DNA of 64,000 nt, from the NCBI RefSeq assembly GCF_964204645.1, contig NC_134025.1, forward strand, positions 30,100,001 to 30,164,000. The letters run 5' to 3'. Each line of letters opens with the position of its first letter. Positions within the stretch are counted from its first letter, which is position 1. This DNA is from Tubulanus polymorphus. Its lineage: Eukaryota > Nemertea > Palaeonemertea > Tubulaniformes > Tubulanidae. The notes below the pieces were generated by a model, which saw nothing but the letters and a program-made list of their open reading frames with translations, made no database searches and had not been told where the DNA came from. Positions 13,462 to 25,241 of this stretch are shown piece by piece. Both the position numbers and the translations under genes were made by a program.

Positions 13462-13572
13462 GGGCCCAGTTCCACAGTTCCGAGTTAAGATTTGACTCTG
13501 AATTAACTCATTGAAAATGAACTAAATTTAACTCAGAGTTAACTCTAACTCACAACTGTGGAACTGGATCCA
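13462..13572. repeat. Family A foldback element (near-intact)
   Basis: Left end GGGCCCAGTTCCACAG; right end CTGTGGAACTGGATCC. Arms containing GAGTTAAGATTTGACTCTG and CTCAGAGTTAACTCTAACTC pair around a centre near GAAAATGAACT. TTATC occurs 4-9 bases left of the element and directly to its right, a possible but unproven target duplication. Confidence 0.75.
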
Positions 13573-14747
13573 GTTATCTTTAACCAATTTTTGAGGGAAG
13601 TCAGAAAGCGATTTCTGAAGTCGTGATTACATGAGGATTTTGACCCAGATCAAATTTGGCATTTCAGTGCAGTAGTGCGCAGTACTGTCGTTTTGGGTAT
13701 CAAAGTGCCCTTTTGGGATGTGACAAGTCCTTCAAAAATTGGCCTCTGGACCCGCTCCTGCCAGTGGTACTGGTGTCGAACGTGCCTGTTTAACAATACC
13801 TGTGCCAAATTTAAGCACACGTCAAATAGCAAAAGACTGTTTCAGTTTTTAGACACTGTTCTCCTCGTAATGAGCGACGAAGAGTTGAATTAGTGTGAAA
13901 ATATGACTGAACAGTTTTTCTGCATAGAGATATTTTTAAAGGCTGTTTCAGTAGCTGTAGCAGCAGTGGGTTGAAGTGTTATCAAACATCTGCTGAACAC
14001 CGTTCATTATTTCACATACAAATTCCTGATTCCCGATCTAATATTAACTATATAATGCTGATTATTTCATTTCATAAAAAAACATTTCGAAAGGTTTGTT
14101 AAAGTTCAAGTTGAAAACAGGCCACAGTTTATTTGATAGGTCACCGATAAGTGAACGAAGAAGAAATGTTTGTATTTCCTTTTCTATTTCTATATATAGG
14201 CTGAAATGAATATCCTTGAAAGAACACGTAGCTGACTGTAAAAATCAACCAAAATCAAACCAGATAGAAAAGTCATCTCCTCATGAATTATTCAAAACTG
14301 TAATTTCTCGTCTTTCTCGAAGACATTTAGGAATCATGTGAATCATATCTGGAAGGAAAGTAGAATGTACGACAAGTTGTAATCAAGATACGACACGTCA
14401 TCTACTTCAAAACAGATCTAACTCAGATAGAATACCATTTGACATCGATATATTGCTCACATCTAGAAGCGCCGATCAGTCAGTTATTGATGATTCTAGT
14501 ATGGCAATATTACGAATGTTTCGGGCAGCGAAACGTAGGGAATAAGTGTAATAATTCTTGAATACCATCGGGATATGACTGGAAATATGCGAAATGGTGA
14601 TATATTCCCCAGCTTTATCACCACAAATAATGAGAAATCTAATATTGCTGGTCGCGTTGTTAGTTTGTTGACCGCCGTAATATCAAAGTTCCTTCGCCGT
14701 TTAATAAGCTGCAGAGGAAAATAGTGATAAAATCAGTGATTTTTTTT

Positions 14748-14952
14748 CTTCCCTCGACCCGGTGAGAAACTGAGAATTATTTGCAAATTCTAGGTATGTT
14801 TTTCCCCTCAACCCGCTGAGCACCGACACAGGGCATCATTAGCGGATTCTAAGTTTATCTACTCAACCCACTGAACTGCTGCTCAGAATATTATTAGCAG
14901 GTTTCCCTCAACCAACCGAGTTCCACTGAGGGCACCATCAGCAGATTCTATA
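14748..14952. repeat. Imperfect tandem repeat, about 50 bp, four units
   Basis: Four diverged units each begin CCCTCRACCCRSYGAG-like and end near ATTAGCRGATTCTA. They start near 14748, 14796, 14855 and 14902. Non-coding. Confidence 0.55.
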
Positions 14953-15059
14953 TTCCTCTTTTGCAATAAAGGGGAGGCCAGAGATGAAGTCCGATGTGAC
15001 GGATGGCTTAAACCACAGAATCTCACATATTCATAAAATTGACCATATCATTCCATTAC

Positions 15060-15128
15060 CTCCATCTGTGGGGGTTGAACCCGGGACATCTTTCTTTGCA
15101 AGATAAACACGCTTGGCCTTCATCTACT
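15060..15128 (-). repeat. tRNA-like remnant, possible old SINE
   Basis: The minus strand carries GTCCCGGGTTCAACCCCC, a good B-box match. It is preceded by an ATCTT-loop-AAGAT stem in anticodon-arm position and an A-box-like TAGATGAAGGCCAAGCG. The T stem does not pair properly and no acceptor stem is evident, so it is not called a tRNA gene. Confidence 0.35.
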
Positions 15129-15660
15129 TCTTGTACGAGTACACCCTATAAAACATATAACATCCAAGATTAGAAATTATAATCATTTTAAAAACGTTTC
15201 AATGATTTTTAATTCTTCGAATGAATGCTCTCAACGAGCGCGCGGCGTGTGGCGTACGCGGCGATCGAAATAAAATCATACGCAGATAATCTCAATGATT
15301 CTTACGGTCCGTTAAAGAGCGGTCATAAAAAAGCATCGGATTTAAAATTGATATAATACAAAACGTAAACAGAAGATACGAGATTTTGTAGTAGAATGAG
15401 AAACATGATGGGAAAATAAGAGAAAATGCACAGATTTATGGATGAGAACACAATCCATAAACAAGCTTTACAAACACGACCACCGCTGATGGCGGTTATT
15501 TCCTATTTTACTTTGATTATTCAGTAGCACTGATCAAGTATTAATAGTGTACACATATCAATTTGCATCAGGTGTCAAGACTCTCATAAACCCCCTGAAT
15601 GCACATCCAATATTACATTCGACCGACCGTCGTCGTTTTACCGAAACCAGTCAACAGCGA

Positions 15661-15730
15661 CTCCTCACCCTCCTCACCCTCCTCACCCTCCTCACCCTCC
15701 TCACCCTCCTCACCCTCCTCACCCTCCTCA
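15661..15730 (+). repeat. 9-bp minisatellite (CTCCTCACC)n
   Basis: About eight identical 9-bp units. The LLT-repeat peptide it creates on the plus strand is an artefact of the period being a multiple of three. Confidence 0.9.
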
Positions 15731-17593
15731 CTGATAATCAAAACCTGCAAACATTAACCAAAACATCATGAAACATTTTCGTAGAAATATTCACACCATT
15801 TTTGCTTTATTAATGAAAAAGCCACAATCGAAATAAACTCTAAGATTTGAAAATTGCTCACAATATTTGAGTTGAAGGTAACTTATATACTAATGCCAGG
15901 GGGGAGGGGTGAGGCTAGTTTTTTTCGCGATAGTGAGTTAATCTTCATTGTTTTGATAGTGTCAGCACGAGAAGCTATAGTTTCGCCAACGAACGAAATG
16001 AGACATTAAATTCTCATTATTCAATAATCGTACTGGTTTCACTGCAGGTTCATCGATCAACAAAAAACCAGGATACGACTGAAAATCTGCACGTATCAAC
16101 TATAAATAGAATCTGAGTCTGAGAACAACTAATTCCTCAGGGATCACACTGGACAAGAGGATGTACGTAGAAGAGCTGCCAGTAAAATAACAGATCTGTT
16201 TCTTTATAGAACAAAACACGATCATCCTTTTGTAATGTGAAGATCTTTCATACAAAGGATTTTCACAAGATTTTTTTGTGTTATGAAAAAAAGTTTTTTT
16301 TTTCACAAAAACCATGGTATGTACATGCATGATAAGCATTTGTCGTACTTATAATTCAACAAAAATTATTCTCTTGGGAAATAAGTAACTGATCTTCAAA
16401 ACACCTTGGTACGTGCATTGGATATGATGGATAAAGAGTATAGTATTACCCTTGGCTGTTGTTTGTCAAGGAGCCAAAAAAGTCCCAAGAAGGAATTCTT
16501 ATCTGGGAAATTTCAGAGTTAGTTATTGTTGTTTCACAGGGGAACCTTCCATCATTAAGTGTCAAAGTTGCGACCCCTGCACGCGAACACACGTCATCAT
16601 TCCATCAAATGGAAATCTTTTATAATCACGGTTTCCTAGCAACTGCCATTTAATCCACTGTTTTCTAGAAATACTGATCAAAATCTCTTTACACGTTTAT
16701 CAATCCTTTCGGCTATTTTAAAAACCCATAACGATTTGAATAAACAAATTGATGGTCCGAAGACTGATGGCTCGGACTCCTGGTGACAAGTTGCAGTCAG
16801 GTTTCATATAAAAATTGATGATATTGTTTGATCACTTGAATTCCACACTATATGACAGTAAACATCCCAGGATTGAATGAAAGCAGTGTAAGTTAACACG
16901 CACAACTGTGATTCAACACAAAGATTTATTCTGACAATAATTTCATCGGAATTTTTCAGTGAATGATGCGAGCGCTATATTCAGCGTTAATGCAATGAAT
17001 GATTGGATTCTAAAACAAAATCAAATCTTTTGATATCATCGGCTTACAACGGTTCATCGTAGTCAGGATAGATCAATAGTAGTCAGAATTATCAATAACT
17101 ACAGTTCGTTTTACGATCAAATCAAGTCATTTTTTTGGTGAAATAACGAGTGGGATAATGCCCTATCTGTACTACCATACAACGTTAATATCAATCACAA
17201 GATTTCATAATGAATATTGGGAAACCACACTTATGACGACAATGCCCTCAGATATTCTGCTTATATACACTATCATAGGGCTTCAAAAATATTCTACAGA
17301 TTTCAAGCTGAGTATTTCAATACACTCGAAAGGTTCAGTGAAATCTATGTGTATTTAGTGGCTGTGCTGGCAGCCACAATCTTAACTGCATCTAATATAA
17401 TAATTACATCTAGTTAATTTGCGAATAAAAGCCGTGCTTTATGTTACTGGAGGGATTCCAGTGATGAGATAGATTTATGCAAGGTTTTCTCAGTTGTCCG
17501 TGTCGTGGAATACTAATTGTCTATATAGATATAGATCACTCTGCAGTTTCAATACAAACCACAATAGAGAAAATGAAGAAATAATAGACTCAG

Positions 17594-17634
17594 TCGGGGG
17601 GGAGGGGGATGGGGGGGAGGGGGAGGGGAGGAGG
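17594..17634 (+). other. G-run array, strong G-quadruplex potential
   Basis: Five runs of four to seven G, separated by A or AT, in about 40 bases. This easily satisfies the usual G-quadruplex pattern on the plus strand. Confidence 0.8.
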
Positions 17635-17725
17635 CTGGTCGTGCAGTTAACGTACGCCACAAGCACTGATGCGAGAACTATTTTGGAACAAATTATCTAA
17701 AAGGGACCTCTGGTCTTCCGATCAT

Positions 17726-17953
17726 AAGCCGCGATCTCACGGTGACCATTTGGCCCGGGATCAAGCCCGAGTCAAATTTGGCCCATTCACTCTAAACTAA
17801 ACAACACAAAATAAGTCACTTCTGGAACCAGTTGTAATTCACATGCAATGATTTGACCCATGCTAAAATTTGGCTCGAGTCTAGACCGATGTTTTTGGTT
17901 GGGGCCATTTGTCCCGTCTGAACACGGCCAAAAATGCCCGTATGATTGCAGCT
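17726..17953. repeat. Family B MITE-like element
   Basis: Left end AAGCCGCGATCTCACGG and right end CGTATGATTGCAGCTT form imperfect terminal inverted repeats. TTTGGCCCGGG, CAAATTTGGCCC and GGCCAAAAATGC words lie inside. Three further copies occur at 45642, 50327 and 62935. Confidence 0.7.
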
Positions 17954-18729
17954 TTTGATTGGTATATCAGTAGTCAGATATTGTTCGAGTATCATACGGT
18001 AATGTTTTATGGAGGTGCAGAGAATTTCAGACTCAGTTGAACCTCTTCTTCAGATCGTCATTGCTCATAGAGTTCGATTCTATAATCGGTACTAAGCGCC
18101 TTCAGATCTCAGCGGATCATATGTAAATATGAGATCATACTAAATGACCCTGTATCGCAGCGAGCGCTTCATGACTCGAATATAAAACTACTATCACTTA
18201 AACCTACTGTTCATGTTGTATGAGAAAACTGAGTTTACCTCTAAATCTAATAAGAATATTTCTACAGGCATAAAGTCTGAAATAGTTTCCTGGTGATGGT
18301 TTCTAGTAAGAGTCTGAAACAATATTATCTCTTCGAATTCTAAATTTCGATCTATTATAAATTTCATTCTTAATATCTTAATTTCAAAATGATGAGTTTC
18401 AATGATGATATCTATTCACCCAGTCAAATGTGAATTCAGATCTGAGGAACTGGGTCCTGTCTGAAAACCGATGAACTGAAGGTCCCTAGATGATTTCACA
18501 TAGACGCTTTGTCATCTCTAGCGCAGCATTAGCCGCACCAGAAAGTAATTGTTTGTGAGACAGGTTTAGCGAGTAAATTGATCCAACTCAAATATGTTAT
18601 ATTTGATTTGTGTCTGGACCGATATGCGAACCACCCTCCATTACCATCATTACAACAAAACCAGATTCCTCTCCCCGATTTACACAATGATATTTAGAAC
18701 ATTCTGAATTTAGTCTCGAACAAGCGAAA

Positions 18730-19010
18730 AGACTGTTCTAAATTGGTTTGTTCCATTCTAGAAACTACCCATTTAGACCGGCAAAAATACTGACTCGGGT
18801 CCATTCTAAATTCTAGAACTGACCATTTCTCTATGCGAATAAAAACTTAGCTTCAATTGCCTGTCAATTAAAGTTTTACGTCTAGCTGGACCAGTGATAA
18901 CAGCAGATTAAAAAACTTATTCGGACGCACAGTATTGATTTGGTCGATACCAGGTACTGGCCACCAAATTGAAGCGGATCAACCAACGATAGCGTGAACA
19001 TTCACACACA
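18730..19010. repeat. Family C MITE-like repeat
   Basis: Contains TCTAAATTGGTTTGTTCCATTCT, CTTCAATTGCCTGTCAATTA and GTCTAGCTGGACCAGTGATAA, each shared with the copies at 9265, 57715 and 61505. It ends in a TGAACATTC-type segment. Confidence 0.6.
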
Positions 19011-19309
19011 TCCATACAATCTTCATGCACGAAATATGAGAGAAGACAGATTTATGAGTTGGACATCGGGCTACGAGACAAAATTAGGAATTACCAAGTG
19101 ATATGTAATATATAAACGTAAATTCAGTAACATACAACGACACGATCATAAATCAGTATTTTATAGCCAAGTTATGTAATTTATATGATGTATTGATGAC
19201 ACAAATTGAGTTGTGAAACATGAAAGTCAATATCTTACTGTTTCATACAGCAATAACTTCATCTATTCACGTATAATTATCTAATTACAACATTGATCAT
19301 TATCATCTA

Positions 19310-19500
19310 CACTCTATCGCACACCTCTCTCGCTATCCTCGCTCTCCTTCTCATTCTCATCCTCTCCTATTTCTTCACGTCTCTCTCTTCACTTGTTAAT
19401 TTCATCTCCATTCTTGCTCCCCACCCTCTCTCCCCGTCTATTTCTCCCTCTCTCTTCCTCCGCATCTACCTCTTCTTGCTCTCTCTGTCTCCTCTCTGCT
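19310..19500 (+). repeat. Polypyrimidine (CT-rich) tract
   Basis: About 190 bases of almost unbroken C and T. It produces a 123-codon leucine/serine-rich ORF at 19293-19664 that looks like a composition artefact. Confidence 0.75.
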
Positions 19501-19508
19501 CTTTAATA

Positions 19509-19558
19509 CTCTCAGCTTGGAGTAATCATTTGTTCAAATGTTTACTCCAAGCTCTCAG
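19509..19558. mobile_element. 36-bp palindrome flanked by 7-bp direct repeat
   Basis: Arms CTTGGAGTAATCATTTG (19516-19532) and CAAATGTTTACTCCAAG (19535-19551) pair with one mismatch around a TT loop. CTCTCAG lies immediately on both sides (19509-19515 and 19552-19558). This is the structure expected of a very small foldback insertion with a 7-bp target duplication. Confidence 0.6.
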
Positions 19559-20076
19559 TTATACCCTCTTACAATATTCTTCCACACTCCAGCACCACAA
19601 CTACTGCAACTATCAAAACAATCTGCAGCAATTAATTGTTCTTTTCACCATCAATGTTTATTGAACTACGATTAATGCTGAACTTATCATAAAATAATCT
19701 CGTTGTACAAATAAAGAATTTTCTAAAATGGTAGCTACGTTGGGTGCAGTTTATCGGTTAGTTTGAAGGAAGTTCAATAAATGTAATATTTGAACAGGAT
19801 TCAGTCAGTGCTGCAGTTTATCAGCAAACAACTGAAATTACGAATGATAAATCAGTTGACTATACAACATTCATAATCTCGTCTGCACTGAATTTAAACG
19901 GCACTTTTAACGTATTATTTGCCCGTTGTAAGGAATACCTGTAGAGCTTAGACAAATTCTCATATGAAATACAAATATATAATCCGAATATTTGTCCTCG
20001 ACAAACTTCTGAGGCTTTCACATTTATTTCATGATGTGAGAATTTATCTGAATTTCATATTTTCAAATCAAATCCT

Positions 20077-20220
20077 CCACAACTAGAGCCTGGTGTTGCT
20101 CTACCACCAGAGCGTGTTGCTCTACCACTAATGCCTAGTGTTGCTCCACAGCTAGAACCTGGAGTTGCTCCACAACTAGAGCCTGGTGTTGATCCACAAC
20201 TAGAGCTAGACTTGTGTTGC
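20077..20220. repeat. Imperfect 24-bp minisatellite, six units
   Basis: Units of CCACAACTAGAGCCTGGTGT type followed by TGCT, 21-24 bp each, with substitutions and small deletions. The minus ORF (20055-20249) that reads SCGATPGS-type repeats is probably incidental. Confidence 0.7.
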
Positions 20221-20893
20221 CCCAATAAAACTAACCAGTATTTAAACAAATGTTTTCTTCAAACTGAAGAATGATCAGCAAGACTACTGTAAGCGATTGA
20301 ACTGAAATAAACCTCGTTAAATACAGAATAATTCAGGAATTCAACACTCAGCCGAATCAGATTGATTTTAACTCAGGAATTTTGATGAGCAGTTATCGGG
20401 AAAGAGAAAAAAACCCACCAATTGATATTGATGGAGTTCACACAACAGAACATTTCAAAACTATTCCACACATCACAGAACTGAATTCAATTCCTATACA
20501 TTTGTGTCTGCCATAACTATCAGTTCATTACTAATAATAATTTGCTTTAGATTAGTAAATTACCGACTAAAAACTTTCATTGAAAAAAAAACATTACTTT
20601 AATATATTTTCAATGCATACATCATGTAAAATAAAACATATCTATGAAAGAATCTATGACATGCAGGACACAATTCCATCGAGATTTAGAATGTTCAAAC
20701 CTTTTTAAAACTACAGAATGGAAAAAAATTAAAAAACGCAAATTACAGTATCGAAAATTCAAAAAAGAGCTGACGGTAAAACCAGGGAAAACGTCCCATC
20801 ACGAGATGATTCTAATAACTAAACATGCAAATAAGTTTTAAAGAAGATAGAGAGAGATTATTAACACATATATGATAGATTATGAGCACCTAC

Positions 20894-20947
20894 TTTTCCA
20901 TATTCTATTTCCAAACATTGTTTCCAATAAGCAGTACGGTCTGCCAT
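20894..20947 (-). CDS. Candidate first coding exon (Limpet?)
   Basis: The minus strand reads ATG, then MADRTAYWKQCLEIEYGK, then a GT donor (gtaggtgc). An in-frame stop lies just upstream of the ATG, so this looks like a true start. The next recognised minus exon is the Limpet PET exon at 13192, so this is the natural candidate for its N-terminus. However, the exon ends in phase 0 whereas the PET exon needs a phase-2 partner, so an intermediate exon would be required. Upstream DNA carries a CTG run at about 21164-21190. Confidence 0.45.
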
Positions 20948-21467
20948 ATTACAAATAAATCCACCAGAGCGTTTTAATCAGCCCTGGCGAGTGAGCTATT
21001 AGAAATCTTGTCTCATTAATATCTGAAATGGAATCGGCCCAAAGTAGTAAACAAACACTGTCAGTAACTGTGAGGCAAGTTGTTGGTTTTATCACACGAT
21101 CCGGTACTCGATAGACCCGTCTGGTGCGACTGGTGCGATGTAGCTGCATCCAGTCAGTCCTCGCTACTGCTGCTGCTGCTGCTGTTGCTGCTACAGCTCA
21201 CAATCAACATCTAGGTAAATTCGCAGTAATTAAACACAATGTTACTGATTTCTTGATTAGAAAATGTCAACAGTCATCAGTGTATTGAAATCCTACTTCA
21301 TCAGACCCTTATAAATATATCACGTCTCACTCATCACACCCAATATATATCACTCCTCACTCATCTGATTTGACTATGAAATAAAAAGAAAACTTGCACT
21401 TTATTTGTCATACTTCCACAAGTGATTTGTCCTGAAAAGTTGCCCTTCTTCTCCGTCCTATAAGGTG

Positions 21468-21557
21468 ACAACGAGCTTTGAATAAATACAAACAAAACTT
21501 TTCACAATTTACACAACGAGCTTTGAATAAATACAAACAAAACTTTTCACAATTTAC
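21468..21557. repeat. Perfect 45-bp tandem duplication
   Basis: Two identical 45-bp copies (21468-21512 and 21513-21557) starting ACAACGAGCTTTG. Perfect identity implies a recent event. It lies 60 bp from the start of the 15-bp array. Confidence 0.95.
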
Positions 21558-21616
21558 ATTATTTATCAGGCAAATAAACTAACAAACTTCGCAATAATCA
21601 ACAAGCTCACATAAAA

Positions 21617-22962
21617 CTATACTACCTACTACTATACTACATACTACTATACTACCTACTACTATACTACCTACTACTATACTACCTACTACTATACTAC
21701 CTACTACTGTACTACCTACTACTGTACTACCTACTACTATACTACCTACTACTACACTACCTACTACTATACTACCTACTACTACACTACCTACTACTAT
21801 ACTACCTACTACTGTACTACCTACTACTATACTACCTACTACTACACTACCTACTACTATACTACCTACTACTATACTACCTACTACTATACTACCTACT
21901 ACTATACTACCTACTACTATACTACCTACTACTACACTACCTACTACTATACTACCTACTACTGTACTACCTACTACTATACTACCTACTACTATACTAC
22001 CTACTACTGTACTACCTACTACTATACTACCTACTACTATACTACCTACTACTATACTACCTACTACTATACTACCTACTACTACACTACCTACTACTAT
22101 ACTACCTACTACTGTACTACCTACTACTATACTACCTACTACTACACTACCTACTACTATACTACCTACTACTACACTACCTACTACTATACTACCTACT
22201 ACTATACTACCTACTACTGTACTACCTACTACTATACTACCTACTACTGTACTACCTACTACTGTACTACCTACTACTGTACTACCTACTACTGTACTAC
22301 CTACTACTATACTACCTACTACTATACTACCTACTACTACACTACCTACTACTATACTACATACTACTGTACTACCTACTACTGTACTACCTACTACTAT
22401 ACTACCTACTACTACACTACCTACTACTGTACTACCTACTACTACACTACCTACTACTATACTACCTACTACTATACTACCTACTACTACACTACCTACT
22501 ACTACACTACCTACTACTACACTACCTACTACTGTACTACCTACTACTGTACTACCTACTACTACACTACCTACTACTGTACTACCTACTACTGTACTAC
22601 ATACTACTATACTACCTACTACTACACTACCTACTACTACACTACCTACTACTATACTACCTACTACTGTACTACCTACTACTGTACTACCTACTACTAC
22701 ACTACCTACTACTGTACTACCTACTACTATACTACATACTACTATACTACCTACTACTACACTACCTACTACTACACTACCTACTACTATACTACCTACT
22801 ACTGTACTACCTACTACTATACTACCTACTACTATACTACCTACTACTATACTACCTACTACTATACTACCTACTACTACACTACCTACTACTACACTAC
22901 CTACTACTATACTACCTACTACTATACTACCTACTACTATACTACCTACTACCATACTACCA
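21617..22962. repeat. 15-bp minisatellite array, about 90 copies
   Basis: The unit is CTACTACTATACTAC, essentially without length change over about 1.35 kb. Variation is confined almost wholly to two adjacent bases (unit positions 9 and 10), giving AT, GT or AC but never GC; a rare first-base C-to-A change occurs in about four units. Because the period is five codons, the minus strand is open for 458 codons as VVGS[I/V/T] repeats. This is an artefact, with no splice or start context. It is intergenic, between the unknown gene's 3' end and the candidate Limpet first exon. Confidence 0.97.
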
Positions 22963-23120
22963 GTCTCATCGTAAACCAGTATTCATCTATGCGATTTTTT
23001 AAACATTCTATTATGAAAGTGTAAATGGATATCTAATCAATACTCAAAACTATGTTTCATATAGAGTTGCGCCATATCTTACTACGGAAATTAAAACACA
23101 ACCAAAATACTGACAATGAG

Positions 23121-23126
23121 TTTATT
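23121..23126 (-). terminator. Polyadenylation signal AATAAA, unknown minus gene
   Basis: AATAAA on the minus strand, 30 bases past the TAA at 23158-23156, supports a 3' gene end here. Confidence 0.5.
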
Positions 23127-23155
23127 GATCCCTTATACCATTCATAGAAAGAAGG

Positions 23156-23322
23156 TTACGCAGAATACCCAGTAAGGAAGGACATTCCTTCAAAAATAGC
23201 CACATAGACGGCCGCAATCAGGGTTCCCCTCATCAATAGAAAACTTTTGAAGAAATATAACGGAGAAGATGCAATTTGTGAGAGGTCGTATGTCAAATTA
23301 GCAGGTTTTAATGGTCCCTGTC
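23156..23322 (-). CDS. Candidate terminal exon of the unknown minus gene
   Basis: After a good acceptor (gccctttttag) the frame is open for 55 codons to TAA. It encodes a hydrophobic stretch (MRGTLIAAVYVAIFEGMSF) that could be a membrane segment, and AATAAA follows. An upstream candidate exon at 23379-23446 has an excellent acceptor (ctctattttag), encodes LQSAACDSLITAIEEYENVA plus WL, and has donor gtagtt. Joining these two does not preserve this frame: the phase-0 join would give only DRDH then stop. So either an exon is missing or this ORF is 3'UTR. Confidence 0.35.
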
Positions 23323-25241
23323 CTAAAAAGGGCAACAACATCAATCAGTAAATCAGGAGTCCAGATCCTTAAAACTACCAACCAAGCTACATTTTCATAT
23401 TCTTCTATAGCGGTAATGAGAGAATCACATGCAGCAGACTGTAAGACTAAAATAGAGAAAAAACTGTGGTTTCACAGGCAAAACTAACATAACAAAGAGA
23501 ATTGTCGCAGTCAGTCAGTTAGACGTTGTCGTAGTGCCTGCTAAATTAAATACACAACTATGATGGATGAGAATAGATCGAATACATACACAAAGTGTGT
23601 AGATTGTTTTACTCTCAGTTACCCTGGTAATACATATTTACCTCTCTCTCTCTCTCTCCTACTCTCAATGAAGAGTTTGCTGCAAGATGACAGATTTATA
23701 ACCTATGAGACACCATTAACACATTACGTTAAGTTATGTATCTCGTCACATCTCTGCAGTAACTGACCATTTATTCACATTATCAATGCATTTTTCTGAT
23801 ATACTGTATGGGATTCTGCACTATCAATTTACCAATGGCTCTAGTAGTGAGCAGATACTGATCATAAAGTTTGAATGTCAGTTATCAACTATAGCAGAAA
23901 TTGATAAAACAGAAAAACCGTGTTTTTCGTGTTGAGATCCAGGAGGTCTCATGAGACCTAAAACTTTGAACTTCCAAGGGAAAGCACTCAGCAAAATTTT
24001 GTCGACGGAAATCTGAAAAAGTGTACTTTTTGTCAAATAGATGCACCATATTGTGTCAAAGATTCTGAAAATACGTTGCTGAAGATTGTGTCTTCGACAA
24101 CCATATTTTTTCTGTGTTTCGCCACAGCAGGAATACCCAATTATTTGTCTTGAAAACCCTGATTTTGCCACAATGAATCCTGCACATTCATCTTCTGGCT
24201 GTTTTTTTTCTTTCAAATAACACAGCAGCACATCCATCACAGAAAGTAAGTCTCTCTTACTGATGACACGCATATTATGGAACAAACTGTTATTTCTGCA
24301 TCAGGAATCAGCTTCCTGTGACTGTCAGAAACAGTCGTTAATGTTTGAGATGCATTCCGCATAGAATGGAAATGAGAGGAGCCAAAAAAAACAGCCGAGC
24401 ACAGAGGAATTTATCCGAGCTACTACTGATGACATAGTCACTGAAACGAACGTGTGTGCATGTCCCAGGTACCCACAAACCTGAATACTATATATAAAGG
24501 TTTATAGGTGTTCTGTAGGTCGAACTATTGTCAGTTGAATGAGAGAGAAAGAGACTATCATAGCTTCACCTCAAACATGTGTAATAGGTCTAGTGAAAAA
24601 CGATGATTCTTTTTTACGACAAAATCATATTGAGTTTCAGTGTCATTTATATATATATTTATATATATATACAGCTGTCACATGAATACCAATATCTATT
24701 AGAGTTCTACAATTTATTATATTTACTGAATTCAACACAGAACTGAATAATGCAAATATAACATATATAGAATAGAATATTCCCTCTATTTCGACGTTAG
24801 AAATTGTCTGTTTTTAGACAACTAGGAAAGTGTTACGTCTGATGAAATAATATTTTCCGATCGTGTCATTCTTTAAAAAATGTCTCCAAACTGTCGACTA
24901 TAATCTACGGATAGCTGCGTGATATTAATCAACGTCATGTCAGATAGCGAGACCCATTAGTATATGACTCAATATACTAGCTACGCAAATACCATAGATA
25001 GATAAAAGTTCAACTATGGTTTTAAACTGACAAAACACATAACGAAGATATCAGTCTAATAATGACAGCTGTTTTATTCACGGTGACAAAGTCTACGGTT
25101 AATGTGTCTATGTATGCTACTACAGTTATAGTTTTTTGTCCTTATTTACAACTACTGTTTCCCTATAACAGCACTGCACGATATAACACGCTGAGGTGGT
25201 ACTGGTTTTCAGCCCCTGCCCCATCCCATTGAGGTTGCACT

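Larger units (their letters stand above)
13193..20893 (-). other. Probable Limpet 5' intron, rich in repeats
   Basis: I could not identify a further PET-upstream coding exon here, although one is expected because the candidate first exon and the PET exon differ in phase. The stretch holds foldback families A, B and C, simple repeats, a CpG-rich patch at about 15228-15265, a G-run, and a pyrimidine-rich block (19310-19500). Short ORFs at 13675-13893, 16459-16653, 17158-17417 and 20644-20841 show no recognised similarity. Confidence 0.45.

Noticed and set aside
15060-15128. Functional tRNA gene
   Set aside because: Good B box and anticodon-like stem, but no acceptor stem and a poor T stem; more likely a SINE remnant.
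19293-19664. 123-codon leucine/serine-rich plus ORF
   Set aside because: Lies on a polypyrimidine tract, where stop codons are rare by composition.
21579-22955. 458-codon minus ORF of VVGSI-type pentapeptides
   Set aside because: It is produced by a 15-bp tandem repeat whose period is a multiple of three; there is no splice, domain or signal context.
21617-22962. CRISPR array
   Set aside because: No spacers; contiguous tandem units in a eukaryotic genome.
23878-24285. 135-codon minus ORF (MFHNMRVISKRDLL...)
   Set aside because: Longest non-repeat ORF in the region, but no recognised similarity, and a splice donor (gtaaga) cuts its start; it may be intron or 3'UTR of the unknown gene.
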